A DNA stretch of 64,000 bases from Rhodococcus sp. 14-1411-2a (GTDB lineage Bacteria; Actinomycetota; Actinomycetes; Mycobacteriales; Mycobacteriaceae). The stretch covers positions 248,001 to 312,000 of the forward strand of contig NZ_NPGA01000015.1 of the NCBI RefSeq assembly GCF_002259485.1, given 5' to 3'. Position 1 is the stretch's first letter. Every line of letters begins with the position of its first letter. The translations under genes were made by a program, and so were the position numbers. Shown one piece after another: positions 1 to 7,996 of the stretch. The notes under the pieces were generated by a model. It made no database searches, had not been told where the DNA came from, and worked only from the letters and a program-made list of their open reading frames with translations.

Positions 1-357
1 GGTCTGCAGGTCTCCCCGGTCTCGGCCGGAGTGGACTCGGAAGGCCGCATCGTCATCGCCACGTACCCCGAGCGCGCGAAGGTGCACAACATCCGCCGCA
101 ATTCCGCCGTCACGGTGCTGGTGCACAGTGATGACTGGAACGGCGACTACGTCCAGGTCGACGGCACCGCCGAAATCATCGATCTTCCCGACGCCGTCGA
201 GCCGCTGGTTGAGTACTTCCGCAGCATCGCCGGCGAGCACTCGGACTGGGACGAGTACCGCGCGGCGATGGTGAAGCAGGGAAAGTCGTTGATACGCATC
301 GTGATCGACACCTGGGGCCCGATCGCCGCGGGTGGATTTCCCCCGGGAAGAGTGTGA
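1..357 (+). CDS. PPOX-class F420-dependent (or FMN) oxidoreductase, 5' partial
   Basis: The reading frame is open from the first base, so the gene starts outside the window; 118 residues are visible. The central part (IVIATYPERAKVHNIRRN) and the ending (GPIAAGGFPPGRV) are typical of the split-barrel pyridoxamine-phosphate-oxidase superfamily, in which many actinobacterial members use coenzyme F420. The fold binds a flavin or deazaflavin at a dimer interface and reduces small substrates, but the substrate cannot be told here. The stop codon lies in the first unit of a 23-bp tandem repeat. It faces the siderophore-binding lipoprotein gene tail to tail. Family assignment is good; cofactor choice is inferred. 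Confidence 0.8.
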   Translation, partial: GLQVSPVSAGVDSEGRIVIATYPERAKVHNIRRNSAVTVLVHSDDWNGDYVQVDGTAEIIDLPDAVEPLVEYFRSIAGEHSDWDEYRAAMVKQGKSLIRIVIDTWGPIAAGGFPPGRV

Positions 358-430
358 CAAGCCCGCCCGGGAGAGTGTGACAAGCCCACCAGGGAGGGTG
401 TAACAAGCCCCCCGGGGAGGGTGTGATCTA
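352..430. repeat. 23-bp direct tandem repeat between convergent genes, 3 to 4 units
   Basis: Units begin at 352, 375, 398 and 421 with exact 23-bp spacing. Each starts GTGTGACAAGCCC or a close variant (GTGTAAC in unit 3), followed by a C/G-rich tail. The fourth unit decays after GTGTGAT. The array starts inside the stop codon of the upstream gene (355-357) and ends on the stop codon of the opposing gene (428-430), so it fills the whole convergent gap. Confidence 0.85.
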
Positions 431-1417
431 GCCCTTCAGTGGTGCCGCGAACAGTGGCACCGCGTTTTCCAGTGCGTATCGGGTGCCTGCGACCGAGGCG
501 GCCGAGAATGCGTTGGACAGGTCGGTGTCACCGAGGACCACGAGGCGTCCGTCCCGTGCCGACGGCAGGCCCTGGATCGACGGGTTGTCGGTGATCACCT
601 CGGGTCCGGTGCCGATGGGGAACATGACGGTGAGGTCGGCGTCGAGTGCGGAGATGTTCTCCTCGGACAGTTCGATGCTGAACGCTCCGGGTTCGGCGCG
701 GTCCTGGACGGCCGGAGTGTTGGTCAGGCCGAGTGATTCGAGGAAGTCGACGCGGGTGTCGCCGCGGACGTAGGCACCGACCTGTCCGCTGTAGAGAGTG
801 CCGACGGCAACGGTCTTGTCGGCGAATTCGGGGTTGGCCGCGATGGTGTTGTCGAACAATGCCCTGGTGTCGTCGACGAGCTGCTTGCCCTCGTCGACCT
901 TGCCCAGTGCCTGCGCGACGATCTCGGTCTGCCCGTCCCAGGTGGTGCCGTAGGCGACGTCGGTTCCCGGAGGTGCCGCGACGGTCGGCGCGATGTCGGA
1001 CAGGTCGTCGTAGACGGCCTTGTCGTTGGTGCTGCGCGTCCACAGAATCAGGTCCGGTTCCAAAGCCGCCACCGATTCCATGTTCACGTCGAAGGTGCCG
1101 ACGATCGTGGGGTCGGTGTCGTAGGACTCGTCGACCCACGGTCCTAGGCCGTTGCCGCCGACGCCGAGCCAGTCACTGGCTCCGACGGGTTGTACACCGA
1201 GGGCGAGCGCAGTTTCGGCATCGGACCAACCGAGTGCGACCACTCGCTGCGGGTTCGCAGGGACTTCGACGTCGCCGAACATGTCGGTGACGACGACACC
1301 GCCGGCCTGGGAGGAATCGGCGCTGTCGCCGTCGCCGGCGTCGGAGCTGCATGCGGAAAGGGTGAGAGCGAGGGCCAGGACTGCCGCAGGCAGGGCCAAA
1401 GAACGAGAGATGCGCAT
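428..1417 (-). CDS. Iron-siderophore ABC transporter substrate-binding lipoprotein
   Basis: This 329-residue protein has a lipoprotein signal peptide with lipobox LSAC (Cys23), so it should be anchored to the outer face of the membrane. The mature part has the FecB/FepB/BtuF-type periplasmic-binding fold: VVTDMFGDVEVPANPQRVVALG near the start, then EPDLILW and the AVGTLY region. It would deliver ferric siderophore to a FecCD-type permease, but no permease or ATPase gene lies nearby. It follows the PfpI gene by 16 bp on the same strand, and an IdeR-like box overlaps its start codon, suggesting its own iron-repressed promoter. Family is sure; the siderophore is unknown. Confidence 0.9.
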   Translation of the reverse strand: MRISRSLALPAAVLALALTLSACSSDAGDGDSADSSQAGGVVVTDMFGDVEVPANPQRVVALGWSDAETALALGVQPVGASDWLGVGGNGLGPWVDESYDTDPTIVGTFDVNMESVAALEPDLILWTRSTNDKAVYDDLSDIAPTVAAPPGTDVAYGTTWDGQTEIVAQALGKVDEGKQLVDDTRALFDNTIAANPEFADKTVAVGTLYSGQVGAYVRGDTRVDFLESLGLTNTPAVQDRAEPGAFSIELSEENISALDADLTVMFPIGTGPEVITDNPSIQGLPSARDGRLVVLGDTDLSNAFSAASVAGTRYALENAVPLFAAPLKG

Positions 1418-1434
1418 AGGGCACGCTAACCTAT
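1416..1434 (-). promoter_or_regulatory. IdeR/DtxR-type iron box overlapping the fecB-like start
   Basis: On the minus strand the sequence reads ATAGGTTAGCGTGCCCTAT. It matches 13 of 19 positions of the DtxR/IdeR consensus TTAGGTTAGGCTAACCTAA, with matched ATAGG/CCTAT ends. It overlaps the ATG of the siderophore-binding protein and the stop of the gene before it, so repression would act at or just downstream of a promoter inside the 3' end of the PfpI gene. Confidence 0.6.
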
Positions 1435-1979
1435 CAAGCGCTGAAATGCTCCACGATCTTCGCGCAGAAGGCAGGCAGGTCGTCCGGGTTCCGGCTCGAG
1501 ATCAGATTGCCGTCGACGACCACTTCCTCGTCGACGACCGTGCCACCGGCGTTGCGAATGTCGGTTCGGATGCTCGGGTAGGACGTCAATGTCCGGCCCT
1601 TCAGAACGTCGGCTTCGACGAGTGTCCAGGCCCCGTGGCAGATCACGCCGACGGGCTTGCGGGCTTGTACGAACGAGCGGACGAACTCCACGGCGTCCGC
1701 GTCGACGCGGAGTTGATCGGGGTTGGTGGTTCCGCCGGGCAGGATCAGCGCGTCGAAGTCGTCGGCCGAGACGTCGGCGACGACGCTGTCGACGGTGAAG
1801 GTGTCTGCGGCATTGACGTCACCCTCCATGGCTTGGATGTCGCCGTGGTCGAGCGAGACCAATGTGACTGAGGCCCCGGCATTTTCGACTGCTTCGCGGG
1901 GCTGCACCAGCTCGACCTGCTCGACGCCGTCGGTGGCGAGAATCGCGATGCGGCGTCCGGTCAATGTTTCGGTAGTCAT
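1434..1979 (-). CDS. DJ-1/PfpI family protein (type 1 glutamine amidotransferase-like)
   Basis: The 181-residue protein has the flavodoxin-like DJ-1/PfpI fold. The nucleophile elbow is VGVICHGAW, with Cys114 followed by His115, and the motif DALILPGG lies at about residues 76-83. Bacterial members (YhbO, PfpI, GSP18) act in stress protection as deglycase or glyoxalase-like enzymes or as cysteine peptidases; the exact reaction is disputed within the family. It reads away from the divergent small acidic gene with a 62-bp gap, and the iron-siderophore binding lipoprotein follows 16 bp downstream. Confidence 0.9.
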   Translation of the reverse strand: MTTETLTGRRIAILATDGVEQVELVQPREAVENAGASVTLVSLDHGDIQAMEGDVNAADTFTVDSVVADVSADDFDALILPGGTTNPDQLRVDADAVEFVRSFVQARKPVGVICHGAWTLVEADVLKGRTLTSYPSIRTDIRNAGGTVVDEEVVVDGNLISSRNPDDLPAFCAKIVEHFSA

Positions 1980-2041
1980 ACCCTCTCGGATGTCCGACCG
2001 GGCCTGATCTCAAACTGACGAGCGATGGTACGAATGGAGAC

Positions 2042-2218
2042 ATGAGCGACTCACCCATCGAAACCCCGACCGAGGATCGCGTCGAACAGAATCTCCCGAT
2101 CGCGGACGAGCCGGACGAGCCGAACGCAGATGATCTGCCCATCGAGGCCGACGCCCGCGACGTGCTGGATCAACGAGCAGAAGTGCCCGTGGAGGACGAC
2201 GGGTACGACGAGCGCTAA
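2042..2218 (+). CDS. Small acidic conserved protein, 58 aa
   Basis: An ATG-started frame of 58 codons encodes a very acidic peptide (about 20 Asp or Glu) with no membrane segment or cysteine. The pattern of short blocks such as VEQNLPI and DVLDQRAEVPVEDD resembles small acidic proteins of unknown role that I recall from Mycobacterium and Rhodococcus. The stop codon overlaps the stop of the convergent TetR gene by 4 bp. Start and frame are consistent with high GC at third positions. No function is proposed. Confidence 0.65.
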   Translation: MSDSPIETPTEDRVEQNLPIADEPDEPNADDLPIEADARDVLDQRAEVPVEDDGYDER

Positions 2219-2955
2219 GGCGTGTTCGGCTCCTCGTCGACCAACGGATGCGGCTGTGACTTGAATTTTGCGGGGGAGCCGTCGGCCATCGCTACCCCGT
2301 GGATTCCGCCCCACATCATCATGCAGAGGTAATCGATCAGATCGTCTGCGGACATCGACTTGTTGGAGATCCACCAGTGCGTGGCCAACTGGACCGCGCC
2401 GACGATGGCGAAGGCCCACGGCACCGAACCACCGGAATCCATTTCGCGTTGCCGTAGGCGTTCGCCCAGCACCGTGGAGAGCAGCTCGGCGATCATCCGC
2501 TCGGACTCGGCGACGACATCGCGGTTGTTGCCGGCGTTGTTCGCCATGACGTAGAGGTAGACCTCGGGATCGGTGGCCACCGTCTCGACGTAGGCGGTCA
2601 CGACGATGCGGGTGAGCTCGTACTCGTCGAGTTCGTGTGCGATCGCCGAGTAGATGCGCGGGGCAAGCGTGGTCTCGACGTACCGAGACATGGTGGCGCT
2701 CGTCAGATCGTTCTTGTCGGTGAAGTAGCGGTAGAGCACCGTCTTGGAGATACCGATCTCCGACGCGATCTCGTCCATCCCGATCTCGCGGCCGCGCAAC
2801 CGGATCGCGGCCAACGTGCCGTCGACGAGCTCCTCGCGGCGAGCGATCTTGTGCTCACGCCACCGACGTTTACGGCCGTCCGGCTTCTCGACCTTCGGCT
2901 TGTCCTCGCTCGGCTCGGACTCGTCCAGCTTTGCCTCCGTCGTATTTCTCGCCAC
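2215..2955 (-). CDS. TetR/AcrR family transcriptional regulator (Rv0472c-like)
   Basis: The 246-residue protein has a charged, probably disordered N-terminal tail of about 35 residues, followed by a TetR DNA-binding domain. Its helix-turn-helix is at about 61-84 (MDEIASEIGISKTVLYRYF). The C-terminal ligand domain contains aromatic patches such as HWWISN and MMMWGG. It is divergent from the DUF445 gene across 73 bp, so it may control that gene and itself; no clear palindrome was picked out there. The neighbourhood matches M. tuberculosis Rv0472c-Rv0473. The ligand is unknown. Confidence 0.9.
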   Translation of the reverse strand: MARNTTEAKLDESEPSEDKPKVEKPDGRKRRWREHKIARREELVDGTLAAIRLRGREIGMDEIASEIGISKTVLYRYFTDKNDLTSATMSRYVETTLAPRIYSAIAHELDEYELTRIVVTAYVETVATDPEVYLYVMANNAGNNRDVVAESERMIAELLSTVLGERLRQREMDSGGSVPWAFAIVGAVQLATHWWISNKSMSADDLIDYLCMMMWGGIHGVAMADGSPAKFKSQPHPLVDEEPNTP

Positions 2956-3028
2956 AACCCCACCCTATGCGCCTTGTCCGACACCATTGCAGGCTGCGTC
3001 CGGTTGGTCTGCCGAGATTCTGGGCACA

Positions 3029-4303
3029 ATGTCGGTTGTGCAGCTCATGAACTTCGACGACGAGACCAAACGTCGCGACCTCCGCAAGATGAAAACAGTC
3101 GCGACGGGCTTTCTCGTCTTCGCATCGATCGTCTACCTCTTCTGCCGGTGGCAGGAGTCGACGGGTGCAGGTGCCTGGGTCGGCTACGTCCGCGCGGCGT
3201 CGGAAGCGGGCATGGTCGGCGCACTCGCGGACTGGTTCGCGGTGACGGCACTGTTCAAGCACCCGCTCGGTATTCCGATCCCGCACACGGCTCTGATCAA
3301 GAAGAAGAAGGACCAGCTGGGCGCGAGCCTGAGCTCGTTCGTCGGTAGCAATTTCCTCGCTCCCGAGGTGGTGTCCGAGAAGGTCGCGTCGGCGCAGGTT
3401 CCGTTGCGGCTGGGTACCTGGCTCGCTCAGCCCGACAACGCCGAACGCGTCGCGGCCGAGGCGGCGACCGTGTTGCACGGCGTCGTCGACGTGCTCAACG
3501 ACGAGGACATCACCGCCGTCATCGACAGCACCATCGTGCGGCGTCTCGCCGATCCGCAGTGGGGCCCGCCCATCGGCCGGATCCTCGACGAGTTGCTCCG
3601 CGAGAACCGTCAGCTGCCGTTGATCGACATGCTCGCCGAACGCGCTCACCAATGGGCGCTCGGCAGCCAGGAGATGATCGATCGCGTCGTGGCGCGGGAC
3701 TCGCCGAACTGGTCGCCGAAGTTCGTCGACACGTTGCTGGGGGAGAAGGTCTACAAGGAACTCGTCGAGTTCACCTGGAAGATCAGGTCCAACCCCGAGC
3801 ACGACGTGCGTCTGGCCGCCAACAAATTCTTGGTCGACTACGCCAACGATCTGCAGCACGACCCGACGACCATCGAGAAGGCGGAGAAGCTCAAGGCGCA
3901 GATCATGGGCCGCGAGGAGATCACCGGGCTCGCGGCAGCGACCTGGAAGGTGGCCAAGCGGCTGATCACCGAGTCGGTCGACGATCCGACGAGCACGCTG
4001 CGCACCAAGATCAAGGAGAACACCGTCAACCTCGGCGTGCGGCTCCGCGACGACGAGGAGCTGCGCGCAAAAGTGGACGGTTGGCTGCTCGGCGGAGCGA
4101 GCTACATCGCCGCGAACTATGCCGACGAGATCACCACGATCATCGGTGACACCGTCGCTCGGTGGGACGCCGAGGAAGCGAGCAAGAAGATCGAACTGCA
4201 GGTCGGACGCGATCTGCAGTTCATTCGAATCAACGGAACCGTCGTCGGATCCATCGCCGGACTGGCCATCTACACGATCTCGGATCTCATCTTCGGACAC
4301 TAG
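3029..4303 (+). CDS. DUF445 family membrane protein (Rv0473-like)
   Basis: This 424-residue protein belongs to DUF445 (YjiN/YheB-like). A transmembrane segment sits at about 25-42, followed by the conserved stretch AGMVGALADWFAVTALF. A long, mostly helical soluble part follows, and a second hydrophobic segment lies at the very C-terminus (GSIAGLAIYTISDLIF). The frame is open further upstream, but ATG 3029 or ATG 3047 gives the usual family start; upstream codons run into the TetR promoter region. The molecular function of DUF445 is unknown. Its place between TetR and the XRE-hbhA pair matches the mycobacterial order. Confidence 0.85.
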   Translation: MSVVQLMNFDDETKRRDLRKMKTVATGFLVFASIVYLFCRWQESTGAGAWVGYVRAASEAGMVGALADWFAVTALFKHPLGIPIPHTALIKKKKDQLGASLSSFVGSNFLAPEVVSEKVASAQVPLRLGTWLAQPDNAERVAAEAATVLHGVVDVLNDEDITAVIDSTIVRRLADPQWGPPIGRILDELLRENRQLPLIDMLAERAHQWALGSQEMIDRVVARDSPNWSPKFVDTLLGEKVYKELVEFTWKIRSNPEHDVRLAANKFLVDYANDLQHDPTTIEKAEKLKAQIMGREEITGLAAATWKVAKRLITESVDDPTSTLRTKIKENTVNLGVRLRDDEELRAKVDGWLLGGASYIAANYADEITTIIGDTVARWDAEEASKKIELQVGRDLQFIRINGTVVGSIAGLAIYTISDLIFGH

Positions 4304-4333
4304 TGCTAGCAGAGTGCTTGCAATAGTTAGCAC
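4302..4333 (+). promoter_or_regulatory. Repeated GTGCT half-sites upstream of the XRE-hbhA operon
   Basis: Two direct repeats, AGTGCTAGC (4302-4310) and AGTGCTTGC (4313-4321), are spaced 11 bp apart. They are followed by GTTAGCAC (4326-4333), the inverted version of the same half-site. The cluster lies 44-75 bp before the XRE start codon and just behind the DUF445 stop. The 11-bp period puts the half-sites on one face of the helix, which suits an autoregulating HTH protein. This is an inferred operator; the binding protein is not known. Confidence 0.45.
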
Positions 4334-4376
4334 CCTTCGGTACCGTCCAGTAGGACACCGAAAACAGGAGGCCGAG

Positions 4377-4844
4377 ATGGCCGATGACGAGGGGGATCTG
4401 GTCGCCAAGGCGACCGAGGCGACGCAGGTCGTCGCCGAGGCGGGGGATCTTGTCGCCGCAGTCGTGACGACTGCAGCTCAGGACATCGGAAGCTACATCC
4501 GGTCGCAACGGGAAGCCGCGCAGGTATCGATGCGGCAACTCGCCAGCCGAGCCGGAGTGAGCAACCCCTACCTGAGCCAGATCGAACGCGGACTGCGCAA
4601 CCCGTCCGCAGAAGTGCTAGCGCAGATAGCCAAGGGTCTGCGCGTCTCCTCGGAGGTGCTGTACGTCCGGGCCGGGATCTTGGAAGCGCGTCCCCACGGT
4701 CCGGTGCGCGAAGCTCTGCTCGGCGATGAGCACATCACCGAACGGCAGAAGCAAGTGCTGATCGAGATCTACGACTCGTTCTGTCGTGAGAACGAGTCGA
4801 CGCAGGAGCCCGAACCCGACGAACAGGAGACACCCGATGTCTGA
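4377..4844 (+). CDS. XRE-family helix-turn-helix regulator (Rv0474-like)
   Basis: The 155-residue protein has a leading helical segment (1-35), then a Cro/C1-type helix-turn-helix at about 39-92 (SMRQLASRAGVSNPYLSQIE is the core), then a short acidic tail. The start at ATG 4377 is preceded by ACAGGAGG at good spacing; longer frames would begin inside DUF445. Its last codons overlap the hbhA start by 8 bp, so the two are translationally coupled. The pair is conserved in mycobacteria as Rv0474-Rv0475. Repeated half-sites upstream suggest autoregulation. Confidence 0.9.
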   Translation: MADDEGDLVAKATEATQVVAEAGDLVAAVVTTAAQDIGSYIRSQREAAQVSMRQLASRAGVSNPYLSQIERGLRNPSAEVLAQIAKGLRVSSEVLYVRAGILEARPHGPVREALLGDEHITERQKQVLIEIYDSFCRENESTQEPEPDEQETPDV

Positions 4845-5625
4845 TTCCAAGAACTTCGAGAACGTCAAGACCCCCATCTTCGCCGCCGTCGGCGCGGGCG
4901 ACGCCGTCGTCCAGGCAGTAGCGGACGTCGTCGCTCAGGTGCGTTCGCGCGCCGAGAGCCGCACCAGCGAGGTCAACGCCCGCATCGCCGACCTCTCCGA
5001 GGACGTCACCGAAGGCGTCGAGAGCCTGCGCGAGCGGCTGGCGAACCTGCCTGCAGAGCTTCCCGACGAGATCGCCGAACTGCGCGAGCGCTTCACCCCC
5101 GAAGAGCTCCGCAAGGTTGCCGAGGCATACCTCAAGGTCGCCTCCGACCTCTACACCTCGCTCGCCGAGCGCGGCGAAGAGACCGTCGAGCGCATCCGCC
5201 GCACCCCGGCCGTCGAAGAGAGCCTCGAGCGTGCCAACACCGCAGCCAACGACGTCGTCGACCTCACCGAGCAGGCCCTCGGAACCGTTGCCTCGCAGAC
5301 CCGCGCAGTCGGCGAGCGCGCCGCTGCCCTGGCCGGCCTCGCGTCGGACAAGGTTCGTGAAGGCGCCGAGGAGATCTCCGAGGCCGCCGACGAGCTCGCC
5401 GAGAACATCGACGAAGCAGGCGACGAGGCCAAGGACAAGGCCGTCGAGGCTTCGGACAAGGTGAGCGGCGTGGCAGGCAAGGTCGAGGCCAAGACCCGCA
5501 GCAGCGCGAACTCGCCGATCAAGAAGACCCCGGCTCCGGCCAAGAAGACGGCTCCGGCACCGGCTGCCAAGAAGACCGCACCGGCTCCGGCCAAGAAGGC
5601 TCCGGCGAAGAAGACCACTCGCTAA
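4837..5625 (+). CDS. hbhA: Heparin-binding hemagglutinin-like protein
   Basis: The 262-residue protein is an extended helical coiled coil (about 1-210) with a lysine/alanine/proline-rich tail (about 215-262, repeats of PAKK). The blocks ERFTPEELRKVAEAYL and EQALGTVASQTRAVGERAA match HbhA of M. tuberculosis almost word for word. In mycobacteria HbhA is a surface adhesin whose lysine tail binds sulfated glycans and is methylated; it is also linked to lipid inclusions. In a probable environmental Rhodococcus, the cell-surface or lipid-body role is more likely than host adhesion. ATG 4837 is chosen because it follows AGGAGA and matches the family N-terminus. A strong terminator follows. Confidence 0.92.
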   Translation: MSDSKNFENVKTPIFAAVGAGDAVVQAVADVVAQVRSRAESRTSEVNARIADLSEDVTEGVESLRERLANLPAELPDEIAELRERFTPEELRKVAEAYLKVASDLYTSLAERGEETVERIRRTPAVEESLERANTAANDVVDLTEQALGTVASQTRAVGERAAALAGLASDKVREGAEEISEAADELAENIDEAGDEAKDKAVEASDKVSGVAGKVEAKTRSSANSPIKKTPAPAKKTAPAPAAKKTAPAPAKKAPAKKTTR

Positions 5626-5639
5626 AGCATTCGTAAAGA

Positions 5640-5675
5640 AAACGACCCCTGCGCCGCGCGGCGCAGGGGTCGTTT
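5640..5675 (+). terminator. Strong intrinsic-type hairpin after hbhA
   Basis: A perfect 16-bp stem (5640-5655 with 5660-5675) closes a 4-base loop. Arms run from AAACGACCCC to GGGGTCGTTT, and the 3' arm ends in TTT. It lies 15 bp after the hbhA stop and ends 17 bp before the next GTG start. Confidence 0.9.
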
Positions 5676-5692
5676 CTCGTACACTGGCGCAC

Positions 5693-5986
5693 GTGAGCAT
5701 CGCCGGCAGCTTCAGCTACTACATCCTGACCTTTCTCCAGATCCTCGGAGTGGTGGGCGCAGGATTCGCGATCTTCCACGCACTGCGCCAGCGCCCCGAC
5801 GCCTTCCCTGCCGTGGACAAGCTGACGAAGACCAAATGGCTGGCCATTCTGTTCATCGGTCTACTGCTCATTCTCGTCTCGGGGGTGATCGGCTTCCTGG
5901 GCATCATCGGCGTCGTCGCCGTGTGCGTGTACCTCGTCGACGTCCGTCCCAAGGTCGACAGCATCCAGCGCGGACCCCGCTGGTAG
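5693..5986 (+). CDS. DUF2516 small membrane protein (Rv0476-like)
   Basis: The 97-residue protein has an N-terminal membrane helix (about 8-28) and a second long hydrophobic stretch (about 48-82, holding one or two helices). It ends in a short basic tail. Length and spacing fit DUF2516, an actinobacterial family of unknown function found next to hbhA in mycobacteria. GTG 5693 is the first plausible start after the terminator. The fold gives no catalytic residues; a structural or scaffolding role in the membrane is only a guess. Confidence 0.8.
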   Translation: MSIAGSFSYYILTFLQILGVVGAGFAIFHALRQRPDAFPAVDKLTKTKWLAILFIGLLLILVSGVIGFLGIIGVVAVCVYLVDVRPKVDSIQRGPRW

Positions 5987-6063
5987 GTAAGTCGCATCGA
6001 CGCCCACTTCTGTGTGGGCGTACCCTCTACCGCACCCGCTCGGGGGGACACAGGTAGAGGGGA

Positions 6064-7095
6064 ATGTCAGTGGTTTCACGCAAGGTAATCGAACGCGCGC
6101 TGCTCGGAATAGGCAGCGCGGCCGCGGCGGCCTCCGTCGGAGCTTTCGTCGTTCGGCGGCGTCGCCTGCACTCGTTCACCAAGACGACCGACGTGCAGCC
6201 CGACGAGTTGCTCGAGCGTCCCACGTTCGAGCCGCACATCACCGAGGTGGTCACCGACGACGGTGCGCACCTGCACGTCCGTAGCTACGGGGACGCCGAT
6301 GCCGAACCGATCGTCTTCAGCCACGGGTGGACCTGCTCGGCCGATTACTGGTACCCACAGATCAATGCCCTTGCCGGCCGCTACCGCGTCGTCACCTACG
6401 ACCAGCGCGGTCACGGTCGAAGCGACGTCGGGACGCGACCGTTGAGCCCCGACGTGCTGGCCGACGACCTCTCCGCGATCCTTTCCGCCACGGTGGCCGA
6501 GGACAACAAGGCCGTCATGGTGGGACACAGTATGGGCGGCATGTCCATCATGGCCTGGGCCGGCAACTATCCCGAACAGGTCGACCGACTCGTCAGCGCT
6601 GTGCTCCTCGCCAGCACCGCAACCGACTCCCTGATTCGCGAAACCACCGTCATCCCGCTGCCGCAACGCTTTCCACGGGTCCCTACCCCGGTGGGGCGCG
6701 CGGTACTCGGCTCGGCACTTCCGCTGCGGCCGTCACCGGTGGTGCGCCAAGCCATCAAGTACATCTCGATGGCACCCGGAGCGACACCCGCCGAGGTGGC
6801 GTTCTGCGAGAAGATCGTCCTCGAATGCGCCCCGCGCACCCGCGGTATCTGGGGTGCAGCGCTCACCGACCTCGACATCCGCGAGGCCCTGGCGAACATG
6901 TCCGTCCCCACCAGCGTGCTCGTCGGGTCTGCCGATCGCTTGACCCCACCGGTGCACGCCCGCAAACTCGCCCGCGCCCTGGACGACCACGATCACCTGA
7001 GCAGACTGATCGTGATTCCCGGCATCGGACACATGAGCTCCGTCGAGGCAATCGACGAATTCAACACCGAAGTGGTTCGGCTCCGGAATCTCTAG
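6064..7095 (+). CDS. Alpha/beta hydrolase with N-terminal membrane anchor
   Basis: The 343-residue protein starts with a helix of small hydrophobic residues (about 12-31) capped by RRRR, a likely signal anchor. It then has an alpha/beta-hydrolase domain: oxyanion region FSHGW, nucleophile elbow GHSMGG (Ser156), acid in VGSADRLTPP and catalytic His in GIGHMSS near the end. Such enzymes cleave esters, amides or epoxides; the substrate is not evident. It ends 3 bp from the convergent purU gene. The position matches an alpha/beta hydrolase or membrane gene near Rv0477 in mycobacteria only loosely. Confidence 0.85.
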   Translation: MSVVSRKVIERALLGIGSAAAAASVGAFVVRRRRLHSFTKTTDVQPDELLERPTFEPHITEVVTDDGAHLHVRSYGDADAEPIVFSHGWTCSADYWYPQINALAGRYRVVTYDQRGHGRSDVGTRPLSPDVLADDLSAILSATVAEDNKAVMVGHSMGGMSIMAWAGNYPEQVDRLVSAVLLASTATDSLIRETTVIPLPQRFPRVPTPVGRAVLGSALPLRPSPVVRQAIKYISMAPGATPAEVAFCEKIVLECAPRTRGIWGAALTDLDIREALANMSVPTSVLVGSADRLTPPVHARKLARALDDHDHLSRLIVIPGIGHMSSVEAIDEFNTEVVRLRNL

Positions 7096-7098
7096 ATT

Positions 7099-7983
7099 TC
7101 AGCTGAACACCACGGTCTTGCGGCCGTGCACCAGGACACGATCCTCCAGGTGCCACCGCAGACCGCGGGAAAGCACCAGCTTCTCGATGTCGCGGCCCTG
7201 ACGCACCATGTCGGCCACCTCGTCGGAATGATCGACGCGGATGACGTCCTGCTCGATGATCGGACCCGCGTCGAGCTCGGCCGTCACGTAGTGGCACGTC
7301 GCACCGATCAGTTTCACGCCCCGCGCGAATGCCTGGTGGTACGGACGAGCGCCGACGAACGACGGCAGGAAGCTGTGATGGATGTTGATGGCCCGGCCAG
7401 CCCAGTGCGCGCACAGCGACTCGGGGAGAACCTGCATGAACCGTGCCAGCACCACCGCGTGCGGGTCGTAGGAATCGACCAGCGACCGCACCTCTTCGAA
7501 GGCGGGACCGCGCTGGGCCGGATCCTTCGCGAACTCGACGTGATGGAACGGTGTGCCGTGTGCGGCGGCGATCGGCTCGAGTGACTTGTGGTTGCCGATC
7601 ACCGCGGAGATCTGAGCGGGCAGTTCGCCGCCCGCGGCGCGGCCGAGGAGGTCGTGCAAGCAGTGCGCTTCCTTGCTGACGAGCAGGACCACGCGCTTGG
7701 GCTCACCCGAATCATGAAGTGTCCATTCGGTTTCCGGGCCGAGTTCGGCGGCCACCGCGGCGAAACGTGTGCGCAGCTCCTCGATGCTCATGTCCACGGA
7801 CGACGCGCGTACGGCCTGCCGGGTGAAGAACCACCCGGTGTCGGGATCGGCGTGATAGGCGGCCTCGACGATCCATCCACCGACCTCGGCGAGGAAGGTC
7901 GAGATACGGGCGACGATGCCCGTCTTGTCGGGGCAACCGAGCGACAGAACGTAACGGCGATCCTCGGATACTGAAGAACTCAT
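7099..7983 (-). CDS. purU: Formyltetrahydrofolate deformylase
   Basis: The 294-residue enzyme hydrolyses 10-formyl-tetrahydrofolate to formate and tetrahydrofolate, balancing one-carbon pools. Residues about 10-88 form an ACT domain and the rest is a formyltransferase domain. The catalytic triad of the GART family is visible: Asn200 and His202 in INIHHSFLPSF, and Asp238 in ELDAGPIIEQD. ATG 7983 gives the normal family length; upstream in-frame codons would lengthen it into the methyltransferase. It follows that gene by 13 bp, forming a two-gene operon. Confidence 0.95.
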   Translation of the reverse strand: MSSSVSEDRRYVLSLGCPDKTGIVARISTFLAEVGGWIVEAAYHADPDTGWFFTRQAVRASSVDMSIEELRTRFAAVAAELGPETEWTLHDSGEPKRVVLLVSKEAHCLHDLLGRAAGGELPAQISAVIGNHKSLEPIAAAHGTPFHHVEFAKDPAQRGPAFEEVRSLVDSYDPHAVVLARFMQVLPESLCAHWAGRAINIHHSFLPSFVGARPYHQAFARGVKLIGATCHYVTAELDAGPIIEQDVIRVDHSDEVADMVRQGRDIEKLVLSRGLRWHLEDRVLVHGRKTVVFS

Positions 7984-7996
7984 GACGCCGATTGTC

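Noticed and set aside
352-430. CRISPR-like reading of the 23-bp repeats
   Set aside because: Units are directly adjacent without unique spacers and no cas genes are nearby.
4302-4333. CIRCE/HrcA element
   Set aside because: Half-sites resemble TTAGCAC and GAGTGCT but are in the wrong order and spacing for TTAGCACTC-N9-GAGTGCTAA.
2870-4408. A 512-codon open frame on the minus strand opposite DUF445
   Set aside because: It is a GC-driven shadow: low-complexity Arg/Asp/Val-rich translation with no family pattern, fully opposite a well-supported gene.
6000-6021. Terminator hairpin ACGCCCAC/GTGGGCGT after DUF2516
   Set aside because: Only 8 bp, no T-tract, and close to the next start; kept as a possible weak structure but not listed.
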